Below, piece after piece: positions 17,073 to 25,576 of a stretch of DNA of 64,000 nucleotides. Below the pieces are notes generated by a model, which was not told the DNA's origin, did not search any database, and saw only the letters and a list, made by a program, of their open reading frames with translations. The DNA is from JAEVLT01 sp050496765 (GTDB lineage: Bacteria; Bacillota; Bacilli; Bacillales; Cytobacillaceae), in the NCBI RefSeq assembly GCF_050496765.1, contig NZ_JBNWEO010000018.1, forward strand, positions 186,001-250,000. The letters are read 5' to 3'. The position numbers were made by a program, and so were the translations under genes. Each line of letters begins with the position of its first letter. Within the stretch, counting starts at the first letter, position 1.

Positions 17073-17549
17073 TTGGCTACAGAGAAAGTATTTCCAATGA
17101 CACAAGCAGGGAAAGAAAAATTGGAGCAGGAAATTGAGTATTTAAAAACGGTAAAAAGGAAAGAAGTCGTTGAACGGATCAAAATTGCCAGAAGCTTCGG
17201 AGATTTATCCGAAAATTCTGAGTATGATTCCGCCAAGGAAGAGCAAGCGTTTGTTGAGGGGCGTATCACAACGCTCGAAAATATGATCCGCAATGCGAAA
17301 ATTATTGAAGAGGATGAAATGGCTAGCGACACTGTTACTTTGGGCAGATCCGTCACCTTCATCGAGCTCCCCGATGGCGAAGAAGAAACGTACACCATTG
17401 TTGGCAGTGCTGAAGCAGATCCTTTTGAAGGGAAAATTTCCAATGATTCCCCAATTGCCAAAAGCCTGATGGGAAGAAAAGTTGGCGAAGAAGTGACCGT
17501 TCAAACTCCAGGAGGAGAAATGAGCGTCCGGATTGTCTCTATTAAATAG
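17073..17549 (+). CDS. greA: Transcript cleavage factor GreA
   Basis: 158 residues: N-terminal coiled coil (MTQAGKEKLEQEIEYLKTVKRKEVVERIKIARSF...) with the acidic tip around GDLSENSEYDSAKEEQ, then the FKBP-like C-domain (SPIAKSLMGRKVGEEVTVQTPGG). GreA rescues backtracked RNA polymerase. TTG start 17073 with AAGGAGTG upstream. Confidence 0.96.
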   Translation: MATEKVFPMTQAGKEKLEQEIEYLKTVKRKEVVERIKIARSFGDLSENSEYDSAKEEQAFVEGRITTLENMIRNAKIIEEDEMASDTVTLGRSVTFIELPDGEEETYTIVGSAEADPFEGKISNDSPIAKSLMGRKVGEEVTVQTPGGEMSVRIVSIK

Positions 17550-17619
17550 AATGAAACAAATGGGTTCACATCTGTTTGAAATCAAGGCGCCTCGTCAAAA
17601 CTTTTGATGAGGTGTTTTT

Positions 17620-19380
17620 ATGTGGAAAAAAAGAATGCTTGGCTGGCTATTCATCACCATGTTTGGCTTTTTACTGCTCGGTTTTCGCTTAATGCAAATT
17701 CAGCTTTTCACAACAGAATCTTTCTCGAAACACCAGATTAACTTAATTGAGGAAAGTGTTAAGCAGCGGTCGCAGGAATTTGTGGTTGATAATGGAAGGG
17801 GTCTTATTTTGGACCGAAATGGCAATCTATTGAACGGGAAAAAAGTCTATGTTCTTGTTCTGTTCCCGTTTGTAAAAAATACCGACTGGGATCGCGAAAA
17901 AGTGGCCCAGCTTTCCGGAATCCCACGTACAATGCTCGATAATGCAGTGAACAGGGCGAAGAAACCGTTCGTTTTTGGCCAGACGGACCCATTTACCCTG
18001 ACGGATACACAAATGAAGCAAATCAATGCTTTAAACATCCCCGGTGTTTTTGCTATTGCCAAAAGACAGGATCGCGCAGACTTCGCTGCACAGCAATTGA
18101 TCGGTCTAACAGGGGAAAATCAGAAGGAATTCATGAGGCGCTATCCAGATAAAGCGCGATCATCGCAAACATTGATCGGCGTTTCCGGACTTGAACAAAG
18201 TTTTGATGAATTTCTTCTTCCTGAAGGAAAGGCAAAGCTCGTCTACCATGTTGATGGGAATGGTGCGCCACTTTTTGGTTTAACTGTACGCTATGCGGAT
18301 CCGGCTAATCCATATTACCCTGTCAATATACGCACGACAATCGATAAAGCGATTCAAGATCAGGCCGAAGCCCTGCTGGATGGTTACCATATTCAAAAAG
18401 GCGGAATCATTTTACTCGATATTAAAAGCAATAGCATCTTGGCTCTCGCTTCTCGCCCAAAGATCAATCAAAAATCGCCCTATATGGGTATTGGCATGAC
18501 CAATACGATGGTCAAGCAGCAAATCATCGGTTCTGTTTTTAAAACCGTTGTGGCAGCCGCCGCTATTGATGCAAATTTAGATACTCCAAAGAGGCAATTT
18601 GATTGCAGTAAGAAGATTAGTGGTGAATCAGATGAAACGTACCGGTACGGGATGCTGAATTTTGCCGATAGCTTTGCCAAGAGTTGCAACAATACGTTTG
18701 GCCAGCTTGCATGGGAATTGACAAAAAATAGACCCAATGTGCTGAAAGACTATGCAGCAAAATTGTCTTTAACAGGTCCAGTAGGCTGGCAAGGGAGGGT
18801 TTTTCATTCCAATGATTTCAAACAGCTTAGCGATGAAGATACTGGCCGGGTTTTTTTAACGGAAGCGGATCAACAAGACGCAAACGATGTAGCAATGGCA
18901 GGAATCGGTCAACGCGAAGTCCGGGCGACCCCTTTAGCGGTGGCGAACATGATGGCAGCAATCGCAAGGGGTGGTCAAGCCAAAACGGTTCGGGCCGTTT
19001 CCAAAATTGAGTATAAAAATGGCGCCACAATGTTTGAATTTAACGAAAAAAACTTGCCAGATGCGGCAATTTCTCCTTATACAGCGATGAAGCTGCAAAA
19101 ATTGCTGCGGTCGGTTGTTATCCACCCACAGGGGACAGGCAGATGGCTGCAAACTTTACCGTATGAGGTGGCCGGAAAATCTGGAACAGCAGAGACAGGA
19201 AAGTTCAAAGAGGGGAAACAGCTTCACAATAAATGGTTTGCAGGCTATTTTCCGTATCATGATCCTAAATATGCACTTGTAGCGGTTAATTTGGATGTTT
19301 ATGACCGTGAAGGCGGCGTAAATTCGCTTTTCGCTGATATGGTTCGAATTGTGTACGATTTCGATCACCGTCAAGAATGA
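17620..19380 (+). CDS. pbpI: Class B penicillin-binding protein PbpI (YrrR)
   Basis: 586 residues: a signal anchor (MLGWLFITMFGFLLLGFRLM), a PBP dimerisation domain, and a transpeptidase domain with S305-V-F-K308, SCN at 355-357 and KSGTAE at 520-525. D,D-transpeptidase of cell-wall synthesis; in B. subtilis this PBP4b is expressed in the mother cell during sporulation. The active-site motif residues are all present. It starts immediately after a short hairpin following greA. Confidence 0.9.
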   Translation: MWKKRMLGWLFITMFGFLLLGFRLMQIQLFTTESFSKHQINLIEESVKQRSQEFVVDNGRGLILDRNGNLLNGKKVYVLVLFPFVKNTDWDREKVAQLSGIPRTMLDNAVNRAKKPFVFGQTDPFTLTDTQMKQINALNIPGVFAIAKRQDRADFAAQQLIGLTGENQKEFMRRYPDKARSSQTLIGVSGLEQSFDEFLLPEGKAKLVYHVDGNGAPLFGLTVRYADPANPYYPVNIRTTIDKAIQDQAEALLDGYHIQKGGIILLDIKSNSILALASRPKINQKSPYMGIGMTNTMVKQQIIGSVFKTVVAAAAIDANLDTPKRQFDCSKKISGESDETYRYGMLNFADSFAKSCNNTFGQLAWELTKNRPNVLKDYAAKLSLTGPVGWQGRVFHSNDFKQLSDEDTGRVFLTEADQQDANDVAMAGIGQREVRATPLAVANMMAAIARGGQAKTVRAVSKIEYKNGATMFEFNEKNLPDAAISPYTAMKLQKLLRSVVIHPQGTGRWLQTLPYEVAGKSGTAETGKFKEGKQLHNKWFAGYFPYHDPKYALVAVNLDVYDREGGVNSLFADMVRIVYDFDHRQE

Positions 19381-19476
19381 TTTAACTGGCTCTGGGTAGA
19401 ATTGGGCGATTCCACTTCAAGTTTCCGGCAACTCATGATAGAATGTTGACATCCTTTAATTTAGGAGGGAAAAAAA

Positions 19477-20157
19477 TTGAATCACGATTTTCAAGACAAT
19501 TCGCGTTCGCACTATCGTTCGAAAAGAAAGAAAACGAACAGGATCTTAAATAGTTTAATCATTATTGTTCTCTTACTGATCGCTGTTGTTGCCTATTCGA
19601 TTTTTTCATCGGGAAGCAATAAAACCGCTTCGAAAAAAAGCGAACCAAAAACAGCAGTTGAATCTGCTCAAACGAAAAATACGAATCAGAAAGAGAAAAA
19701 CAGTAATTCGAATTCGAAAAATCAGAGTGAGGCAAGTTCGAGCACGAATCAGGACAGCAATGCAGCAAATTCAACTGTTGATTCAAATGGGACTGATAAT
19801 ACCAATGCGGTTGTCACCCAAGGAGGAAGCTCGCCAAATGTAAATCAAACGATTGAAAACCCTGATTGGAAGCCGGTAGGGACCTCCCAAACAGGGGCGC
19901 ATACGGTCGTGTATGACTCTAATTCGACTGACTGGCAAGAGATGTTAAAAGCGATCTCCTATGCAACTGGTCTTGACCAAAGCAATATGACTGTCTGGTT
20001 TTTAGGCAGGGATAAAAGCACGGCAAACGGTTCTGTAGGAACAGTATCATCAAAAGATAAACAGCAAAAATACCGTGTATACATCCAATGGGTGGATGGC
20101 CAAGGCTGGAGACCGACAAAAATTGAAAAACTGTCTGAGGTCAGCCAAGATCATTAA
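19477..20157 (+). CDS. DUF1510 membrane protein YrrS
   Basis: 226 residues: basic N-terminus, one transmembrane helix (ILNSLIIIVLLLIAVVAYSIF), a long low-complexity Ser/Asn/Lys/Gln linker (about 45-130), and the DUF1510 domain (NPDWKPVGTSQTGAHTVVYD ... WVDGQGWRPTKIEKLS). It follows pbpI as in B. subtilis. Probably an extracytoplasmic cell-envelope protein of unknown role. TTG start with AGGAGGG upstream. Confidence 0.87.
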   Translation: MNHDFQDNSRSHYRSKRKKTNRILNSLIIIVLLLIAVVAYSIFSSGSNKTASKKSEPKTAVESAQTKNTNQKEKNSNSNSKNQSEASSSTNQDSNAANSTVDSNGTDNTNAVVTQGGSSPNVNQTIENPDWKPVGTSQTGAHTVVYDSNSTDWQEMLKAISYATGLDQSNMTVWFLGRDKSTANGSVGTVSSKDKQQKYRVYIQWVDGQGWRPTKIEKLSEVSQDH

Positions 20158-20197
20158 GGGATACCCATTTTTAAATCGTAACAGAAAGAGGTTGAAT

Positions 20198-20893
20198 ATG
20201 AAAATTGCAATCATCGGAGCGATGGAAGAAGAAGTGGCTCTATTAAGAGAAAATATAAACGATAAAACGGAAGACACCGTGGCAGGCTGTGAATTTACTT
20301 TTGGTAAGATGCATAGTGCCAATGTGATTTTGCTAAAATCCGGGATTGGAAAAGTAAATGCAGCGATGTCCACAACGATCTTGCTGGAAAAATATAAACC
20401 GGACTGCATCATCAATACCGGTTCAGCTGGGGGATTTCATCCAATGCTGAATGTCGGCGATGCTGTGATCTCAACAGAAGTTCGCCATCATGATGTGGAT
20501 GTAACAGCTTTCGGCTATGAATACGGGCAGGTTCCGCAGCTGCCACCTGCCTTTACAGCGGACGAAAAGCTCGTGGCAGCCGCAGTGGAAGCCGCGAAGG
20601 AAATCGAAGAAATTCAAATCGTAAAAGGCGCCATTGCTACAGGTGACTCCTTTATGAGCGATCCTGAAAAGGTGGCATTTGTCCGGGAAAAGTTTGCTGA
20701 CTTGCAAGCAGTTGAAATGGAGGCTGCGGCCATTGCTCAGGTTGCTTATCAATTTGCTGTTCCGTTTGTAATTATTCGCTCTCTTTCGGATATTGCCGGA
20801 AAGGAATCGAATGTATCATTTGACCAATTTTTGGATCAAGCTGCACGCAATTCTGCAGAACTGGTCATGAAAATGGTCGCTCTCTTGAGCTGA
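20198..20893 (+). CDS. mtnN: 5'-methylthioadenosine/S-adenosylhomocysteine nucleosidase
   Basis: 231 residues. MKIAIIGAMEEEVALL, the active-site VINTGSAGGFHP-type segment (IINTGSAGGF), GDSFMS and VEMEAAAIAQVA, with SLSDIAG near the end, are diagnostic of MTAN. It hydrolyses SAH and MTA for methyl-cycle recycling. In B. subtilis it is followed by mccA and mccB; here yrhC follows directly, so SRH would be handled elsewhere. ATG 20198 with AGAGGTTG upstream. Confidence 0.95.
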   Translation: MKIAIIGAMEEEVALLRENINDKTEDTVAGCEFTFGKMHSANVILLKSGIGKVNAAMSTTILLEKYKPDCIINTGSAGGFHPMLNVGDAVISTEVRHHDVDVTAFGYEYGQVPQLPPAFTADEKLVAAAVEAAKEIEEIQIVKGAIATGDSFMSDPEKVAFVREKFADLQAVEMEAAAIAQVAYQFAVPFVIIRSLSDIAGKESNVSFDQFLDQAARNSAELVMKMVALLS

Positions 20894-20986
20894 TGTTTTG
20901 CCAGCTTTGCTACAATTTACAAGAGCCATCACCGCTTTTTTTATGGTAAAGTAGGTTCGTAGACTTTAAGAAGGCGGGTGATTCTC

Positions 20987-21247
20987 TTGAAAAAGGAAGC
21001 AAAGCAATTGTATGAAAAAATGGTTGATTTTAAACGTTTTGCTATCACTGTCTTAGCCGCCGGAGTGTTTTTTTATTTAGGCTCCATTCTTCCATCCGAA
21101 ACGAAAACGGCGATGGATGTAACGATCATGACCTTTTCATCATTTTCTTTTTTACTCGTTTCAATCGGTTTGTTCACGCGCTCAAAACAATACCGCCAGA
21201 AACTGCTCGAACTTGATGAAGGGGAAGAATATTTGCTAAGAAAATAA
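20987..21247 (+). CDS. YrhC-like small membrane protein
   Basis: 86 residues with two transmembrane helices (FAITVLAAGVFFYLGSIL and VTIMTFSSFSFLLVSIGLF) and a charged C-tail (LDEGEEYLLRK). Matches YrhC of the mtnN-mccAB-yrhC operon by position and layout. Function unknown. TTG 20987 with AAGGCGGGTG upstream; ends before a strong terminator. Confidence 0.78.
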   Translation: MKKEAKQLYEKMVDFKRFAITVLAAGVFFYLGSILPSETKTAMDVTIMTFSSFSFLLVSIGLFTRSKQYRQKLLELDEGEEYLLRK

Positions 21248-21280
21248 GCACTCCTCCAATGCAGAGGAGTGCTTTTTTTT
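21248..21280 (+). terminator. Terminator after yrhC
   Basis: GCACTCCTC / GAGGAGTGC stem and eight T. Confidence 0.93.
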
Positions 21281-21329
21281 ACCTGTTAATTTCCGTTTGA
21301 GGTGGTTCAATGTTTTTTTACAAAAGCGT

Positions 21330-21375
21330 GACGTGGAAATAATTACATACAAATAAAATCGTTCGGACAGACACA
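21330..21375 (+). promoter_or_regulatory. Probable sigma-E (SpoIIID-assisted) promoter of sigK
   Basis: CATACAAAT at 21346-21354 matches the sigma-E -10 consensus (CATACA-T), and GGACAGACAC near 21365 resembles a SpoIIID site. sigK is transcribed this way in B. subtilis. The -35 is weak and the TSS is inferred only. Confidence 0.4.
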
Positions 21376-21444
21376 ATCATTCTCCGTTTTTCATAGGAAT
21401 TAGGTATAGGCGATAGTCCTAAAGGAAGGCGGGGGTGGATGTTC

Positions 21445-21858
21445 ATGTCTGGCATCTTGACTGCACTTGGTTATTTTGTCAAAGAGTTTTTATTCCTTGT
21501 TTCTTATGTAAAAAATAATGCTTTCCCGCAACCGCTCTCAAGCGCGGAAGAAAGAAAGTATCTGCGCCTAATGGCGGAAGGTGATTCACATGCCCGCAAC
21601 ATGCTGATTGAGCATAATTTGCGGCTTGTTGCCCACATCGTCAAAAAATTTGAGAATACAGGAGAAGAAGCGGAAGATTTGATCTCAATCGGAACAATCG
21701 GCTTAATTAAAGCGATTGAAAGTTATTCCGAAGGGAAGGGAACGAAACTGGCCACATATGCAGCCCGCTGTATTGAAAACGAAATTGTAAAGTCAATAGT
21801 GTTGCGTATCACTTCGAAACAATCATTTCAAAAATATTTCCTCTTAACGTCACAATAA
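21445..21858 (+). pseudogene. sigK: sigK 5' segment (spoIVCB), interrupted by skin-like element
   Basis: N-terminal half of the mother-cell sigma factor sigma-K, including the hydrophobic pro-sequence (MSGILTALGYFVKEFLFLVSYVKNNAFPQP) and region 2 (ARNMLIEHNLRLVAHIVKKF, LISIGTIGLIKAIESY, GTKLATYAARCIENEI). SigK homology stops at codon 114, at base 21786; the following 23 codons to TAA 21858 are element sequence. This is not ordinary decay: excision of the element at CGAAATT fuses the frame to the 3' segment at 28529-28909 to give 238 codons. ATG 21445 fits the GGGGGTGG site better than ATG 21439. Confidence 0.93.
21780..21786 (+). other. Left junction core of the sigK element
   Basis: CGAAATT, identical to 28528-28534. 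SigK homology ends exactly here. Probable crossover core for the serine recombinase. Confidence 0.72.
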
Positions 21859-21924
21859 CCGTTTTCACACAACACATTTAATTGTGAAGCAACCAAGAAA
21901 TTGAAAACGGGAGGGACGACACCA

Positions 21925-22098
21925 ATGAGTAAAAAAGGTTATATCTCCGCAAGTAAATTTCACTCCGAATTCATAAGAAGCGACGCAACCGACCGACTAA
22001 TTGCTAATTGCTATAACGCAATTAAAGAAAAAATTAGAAGGGAACGACGGAACAATGATTGCACTATACGCACGGGTATCAACCGAAGAACAAGCTAA
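21925..22098 (+). CDS. 57-residue hypothetical protein overlapping recombinase start
   Basis: Basic 57-residue frame beginning MSKKGYISASKFHSEFIRS with a strong CGGGAGGG site 10 bases before ATG 21925. Its last 44 bases overlap the recombinase start in another frame, suggesting translational coupling. No family recognised. It could be a small accessory (directionality-like) factor by position, but nothing in the sequence proves this. Confidence 0.5.
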   Translation: MSKKGYISASKFHSEFIRSDATDRLIANCYNAIKEKIRRERRNNDCTIRTGINRRTS

Positions 22099-23581
22099 AA
22101 GCGGGTATTCACTTCAAGACCAAATTCGCCAATGCCGTGAAAAGGCGGGCAAAAATGCGGAATGTATTGAATACGTGGACGACGGCTATTCGGGGGGATT
22201 CCTTGAACGTCCGGCACTTTCAAAATTGCGGAATGACCTTCGGGAAGGACTAATTGACAAAGTTATTGTCTATGATCCCGACCGTCTATCACGGAAACTT
22301 GCGAATCAATTGATTGTTACGGAAGAAATCGAAAAACGGGCAAAATTAATCTTTGTCAATTCCGAATACAAGAATACACCCGAAGGAATTTTGTTCTACC
22401 AAATGCGGGGGGCATTCTCGGAATTTGAAAAGGCGAAAATCAAAGAACGTATGACTAATGGAAGACGTGCAAAGGCTCGCAAGAACAAAGTAGTCAAAGA
22501 CGTCAAGGTTTATGGATACAAGTTCAACAAGGAATCGCAAGAACTCGAAATCTATGAACCCGAAGCAAAGATTGTTCGATTGATTTTCGAACTATTTACC
22601 GACCCACGGGGGCGGGTACAGGGTATAAACGGAATCGCCCACTATTTGACCGACAAAGGTATTCCGACCAAAAAACGAAAAGGCGTTTGGCATAGGCAAG
22701 TAGTCCGCCAGATTCTTATGAATGAAACCTACACGGGTGTATTCTATCACAACAAATGGAATACGGAAGGAATGCTCGTCAACAAATACAAGGATTCAGA
22801 CGACGAAAAGGTTTCAATGACCTTACGACCTAAAGAAGAATGGATTCCCGTCGAAGTTCCTGTGATTATCGAAAAGGAAACATTCAAGTTTGCCCAAAAG
22901 TTGTTGAAGGAATCACGACGTCGTTGGGCTGGTACTTCAAAGAACAAATATCTTCTTTCGGGATTGGTTCGCTGTGGCGATTGTGGCAATACCATGACGG
23001 GGCGACGGGCGAAGAATTGGGGAACTTACGTCTTTGAATATTCCGACGCCAAGAACACCGCAGGGGCAAAGCATAAGGGTTGTGGCAATCGGGTCAAATG
23101 CGAAGACCTTGACGCTTATGTATGGAATCATTTTGTCAATGTCATAACAACCGAAGGGGAATCGGCATATTCCGAAGTCGCCGCAACAACCGAAACCCAA
23201 GATTCAATTCCATTCGAAGAATCGGAATTACAACGCATTGAAGCCGAACTCATTCGTATTAAATTGGGTCGGAAACGTCTTCTTGACTTCATGACAAACA
23301 ATGCCGATATTGTGGACGAAGAAGATATTCGCAATCAATTGAAAGAGTTAAAAGAAAAAGAAGATCACTTGTTGAAGTTGAAGGAAGAAACCGCTGCTTT
23401 ACTTGAAGAACGGAAAAACAACGAAGTCAATGACGAAATTCGGGCAAAGGCGGTTGAACGATATTTTGAAAACGAAAATCCCGAATCTATGTCGATTGAA
23501 GAAAGGCAAGAACTACTTCGAATGTTATATCGGGAAATTCGGGTATATTCAAACGGAAAAATTGACTTCATTTCATTGTAG
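22055..23581 (+). CDS. spoIVCA: Large serine recombinase, SpoIVCA family
   Basis: 508 residues. The N-terminal resolvase domain starts MIALYARVSTEEQAKSGYSL with the catalytic serine in RVSTEEQ (S9), YDPDRLSRKL, and GAFSEFEKAKIKERM. The recombinase domain follows (KVYGYKFNKES, NGIAHYLTDKGIPTK, VWHRQVVRQILMN), then a zinc ribbon (CGDCGNTMTG ... HKGCGN) and a coiled coil (about 390-470). The domain order and motifs match SpoIVCA, which excises the sigK intervening sequence in B. subtilis. It is the first substantial gene inside the element. ATG 22055 has only a weak ribosome site, consistent with coupling to the small upstream ORF. Confidence 0.92.
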   Translation: MIALYARVSTEEQAKSGYSLQDQIRQCREKAGKNAECIEYVDDGYSGGFLERPALSKLRNDLREGLIDKVIVYDPDRLSRKLANQLIVTEEIEKRAKLIFVNSEYKNTPEGILFYQMRGAFSEFEKAKIKERMTNGRRAKARKNKVVKDVKVYGYKFNKESQELEIYEPEAKIVRLIFELFTDPRGRVQGINGIAHYLTDKGIPTKKRKGVWHRQVVRQILMNETYTGVFYHNKWNTEGMLVNKYKDSDDEKVSMTLRPKEEWIPVEVPVIIEKETFKFAQKLLKESRRRWAGTSKNKYLLSGLVRCGDCGNTMTGRRAKNWGTYVFEYSDAKNTAGAKHKGCGNRVKCEDLDAYVWNHFVNVITTEGESAYSEVAATTETQDSIPFEESELQRIEAELIRIKLGRKRLLDFMTNNADIVDEEDIRNQLKELKEKEDHLLKLKEETAALLEERKNNEVNDEIRAKAVERYFENENPESMSIEERQELLRMLYREIRVYSNGKIDFISL

Positions 23582-23611
23582 GACGTTCCAATTAGAGGAG
23601 CGTCTTTTCTT
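23582..23611 (+). terminator. Terminator after the recombinase gene
   Basis: GACGTTCC / GGAGCGTC stem then TTTTCTTT, starting right after the stop codon. Confidence 0.78.
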
Positions 23612-23678
23612 TCGAACAAAAAACCGCCTTTCGACGGTTCAAAAAATCAAGTATAGCCCCTGTTAGTTGAAGATAACC

Positions 23679-23924
23679 CTACATATCTGAAATAGGTCTA
23701 ATAGAAATATTCACATCATCAATGTCATTTTCGTTAGATACCATTCCGAATATCCTACAATTACCGCATTTTTTACATTCAAACATATATCTGATTTCCT
23801 CGTTATACTCATTTCCGTTTTCTTCGCTTTGAAATTCTATTTTTAGAGTGCTTTTATGCCATTGATTATCGGAACATAAATCACATTTAAATTCCTTACC
23901 CCAAATTTTTACTTCGTATAGCAT
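23679..23924 (-). CDS. Hypothetical protein with paired cysteine motifs
   Basis: About 81 residues from ATG 23924 (MLYEVKIWGKEFKCDLC), with GAGAGGTG 8 bases upstream. CDLC near the start and CKKCGNC later suggest a zinc-ribbon-like fold; the rest is acidic. No family recognised. Transcribed opposite to the recombinase. Confidence 0.6.
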   Translation of the reverse strand: MLYEVKIWGKEFKCDLCSDNQWHKSTLKIEFQSEENGNEYNEEIRYMFECKKCGNCRIFGMVSNENDIDDVNISIRPISDM

Positions 23925-24157
23925 TGAAAAGACACCTCTCAATTTTTAACAATCGCTTATAAGTTCAGATAATTCAGATGGTTTCATTCATTCTTATTGA
24001 ACTCAAGCACCCGTTAGTTTAAGTGTATTTATTCACAAACTTAAGACCTTATTAGACACCTGCCTGTTTCCTTTCTATACGTCCGTCCTTTATTTGTTGG
24101 TATAAATTTAAATGCGGTTACAGATAATATCCCTATAACAAATTAGGGGGTTATGAA

Positions 24158-24340
24158 ATGGAAGGAGCAACCACAAGTAATAATGGAATGAGCACTTCTA
24201 ATAAACTAAACCTTTCAGGTCTTGGTGTTGGAGCAATTGTACTAACCACTCTTTATACTGCTGTTTTAGCTTCGCAGTTAATGGCTACCAAACATAAAGT
24301 CGATTACCTTTATTACAAAGAAATAACACAAAATAAATAG
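24158..24340 (+). CDS. Small single-helix membrane protein
   Basis: 60 residues: polar N-terminus, one transmembrane helix (LSGLGVGAIVLTTLYTAVLA), polar C-tail. TAGGGGG lies upstream of ATG 24158, and a terminator follows at once, so it looks like a real monocistronic gene. Function unknown. Confidence 0.62.
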   Translation: MEGATTSNNGMSTSNKLNLSGLGVGAIVLTTLYTAVLASQLMATKHKVDYLYYKEITQNK

Positions 24341-24349
24341 CTTATTATA

Positions 24350-24374
24350 GGCGGTGTTTTTTCACCGTCTTTTA
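24350..24374 (+). terminator. Terminator after the small membrane gene
   Basis: GGCGGTG / CACCGTC stem with a six-T loop, then TTTT. Confidence 0.75.
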
Positions 24375-24470
24375 TTATACATAAAACAGCAATTTGAGCT
24401 AAACTGCCCTGTTAGTTGAAGAAGAATGTCTAATCTGGTGAAAAAACTCTACTTAGACTCTATCCTACGG

Positions 24471-24716
24471 TTATTCAACTAACTTCGAATAACCTCGTTT
24501 CCCCTTGACGACCCTTTTGTCGTCCTTTCTTAATCCCCACATAACGTGATTGATCTCACCAAAGCGGATGCCGAATTTCTCATATATGTAATCAGAAATT
24601 TCTTCGTGTGATACTTCCACACCTTTGCCTTTCTGCCGCATGAACTCAATTATTGCGGGTTGGATTTCTTCCTTTCCAACCGTTTTTCTTCCATTTAGAT
24701 ATTCGTTCTTTGGCAT
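24471..24716 (-). CDS. Hypothetical small basic protein
   Basis: 81 residues from ATG 24716 (MPKNEYLNGRKTVGKEEIQP), preceded by GAAAGGGGAG. Helical, ends basic (VVKGKRGYSKLVE), and the layout (IEFMRQKGKGVEVSHEEISDYIYEKFG) is like a winged-helix DNA-binding domain, but no family is recognised. Two DNA motifs related to the GTTAGTTGAA repeat lie at and just beyond its 3' end. Confidence 0.58.
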   Translation of the reverse strand: MPKNEYLNGRKTVGKEEIQPAIIEFMRQKGKGVEVSHEEISDYIYEKFGIRFGEINHVMWGLRKDDKRVVKGKRGYSKLVE

Positions 24717-24863
24717 AATGGACTCCCCTTTCATATTTTTGTAATATTATAACATATCCTATCTACGATTGGTCGCTCGTTTGAAGGACGTTCCGTGACG
24801 TGTAGTGACCCGATATTTCAAAATTGTTGTGTATATTCTGAAAGCGTCTTCCTCCGCCAAAAA

Positions 24864-24891
24864 GACCCCCCGTCCCCCCGTGGGTGGGGTC
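24864..24891 (-). terminator. Minus-strand terminator without an assigned gene
   Basis: On the minus strand GACCCC and GGGGTC form a stem followed by TTTTT. It stands out as a GC-rich island in AT-rich DNA. Confidence 0.55.
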
Positions 24892-25545
24892 GAATATTCC
24901 GTCCATTTCTTTCTGTGCTTGTGTGTAAAGCGATTGAATTCATTCCGAATAGTTATTGTCTTGGGATTAAATGTCGTTGACCATAAGGCTTATGTATGGT
25001 CTTGCAAAGATATAGCAATCGTTGTATAAACATACGGAAGACAACACGTCATTACAATTACTATCTTATGGACAAACCTATTGCTATTCGTCATATAATA
25101 CAGATTACACGACCAATCGTATTTTGACGTTTTCAACAAATCCCTATAAACAAAGGGTTTGTCGATTTCGATTCGTCGTATATCAAAAATGTATTTTTAT
25201 CATTCGTCGTATAATGCGAATATGTCCACTTGTATCATTACAAAAACGGCTGAATCCATTACGACTGAAAGTATTTTGCCGATTCCTTCCCGTGTAAATT
25301 TCGGACATTTCGGAACGCATAAAGCAATGTTTACGAAGGAATCAATCCCTTTCGTTCGGTTCACTTTGTATTGAAAGCAATGTCACTTTTGGTATTCGTG
25401 TGACATGGCGAAAAGCCGTTCAATCCCTTGTGCGCCAACACTTTAATACAGTAAAGAAATGAAGCGAGATTTCTATAATCGGACATATAACGACAGGTTT
25501 GCGGCTATTTTACGAAATCAATCTACACCGACTTCATATGTATTA
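24892..25545. other. ~650-bp non-coding stretch within the element
   Basis: No convincing gene. ATTCGTCGTAT is repeated (about 25170 and 25203). A 54-codon minus-strand frame from GTG 25364 to TGA 25200 reads protein-like (LSVVMDSAVFVMIQ) but has no ribosome site. Confidence 0.4.
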
Positions 25546-25567
25546 GGAACGACGTTCTTGTCGTCCC
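25546..25567 (-). terminator. Hairpin after the HNH-AP2 gene
   Basis: GGGACGAC / GTCGTTCC stem (minus strand) 9 bases after the stop, with no T-run. Confidence 0.45.
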
Positions 25568-25576
25568 AAGTTCAAT

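Larger units (their letters stand above)
23662..24483. repeat. Dispersed 10-bp motif GTTAGTTGAA inside the element
   Basis: GTTAGTTGAA occurs at 23662-23671 and 24411-24420, a variant GTTAGTTTAA at 24013-24022, and the exact reverse complement TTCAACTAAC at 24474-24483. The first two are also preceded by CCCT or CCCCT context. Function unknown. Confidence 0.6.

Noticed and set aside
25200..25364. 54-codon minus-strand frame in the sigK element
   Set aside because: Protein-like composition but no ribosome site and a GTG start; recorded only as a possibility under the orphan terminator.
24795..25374. Several 60-90 codon plus-strand frames in AT-rich element DNA
   Set aside because: Overlapping frames, no ribosome sites, low-complexity composition.
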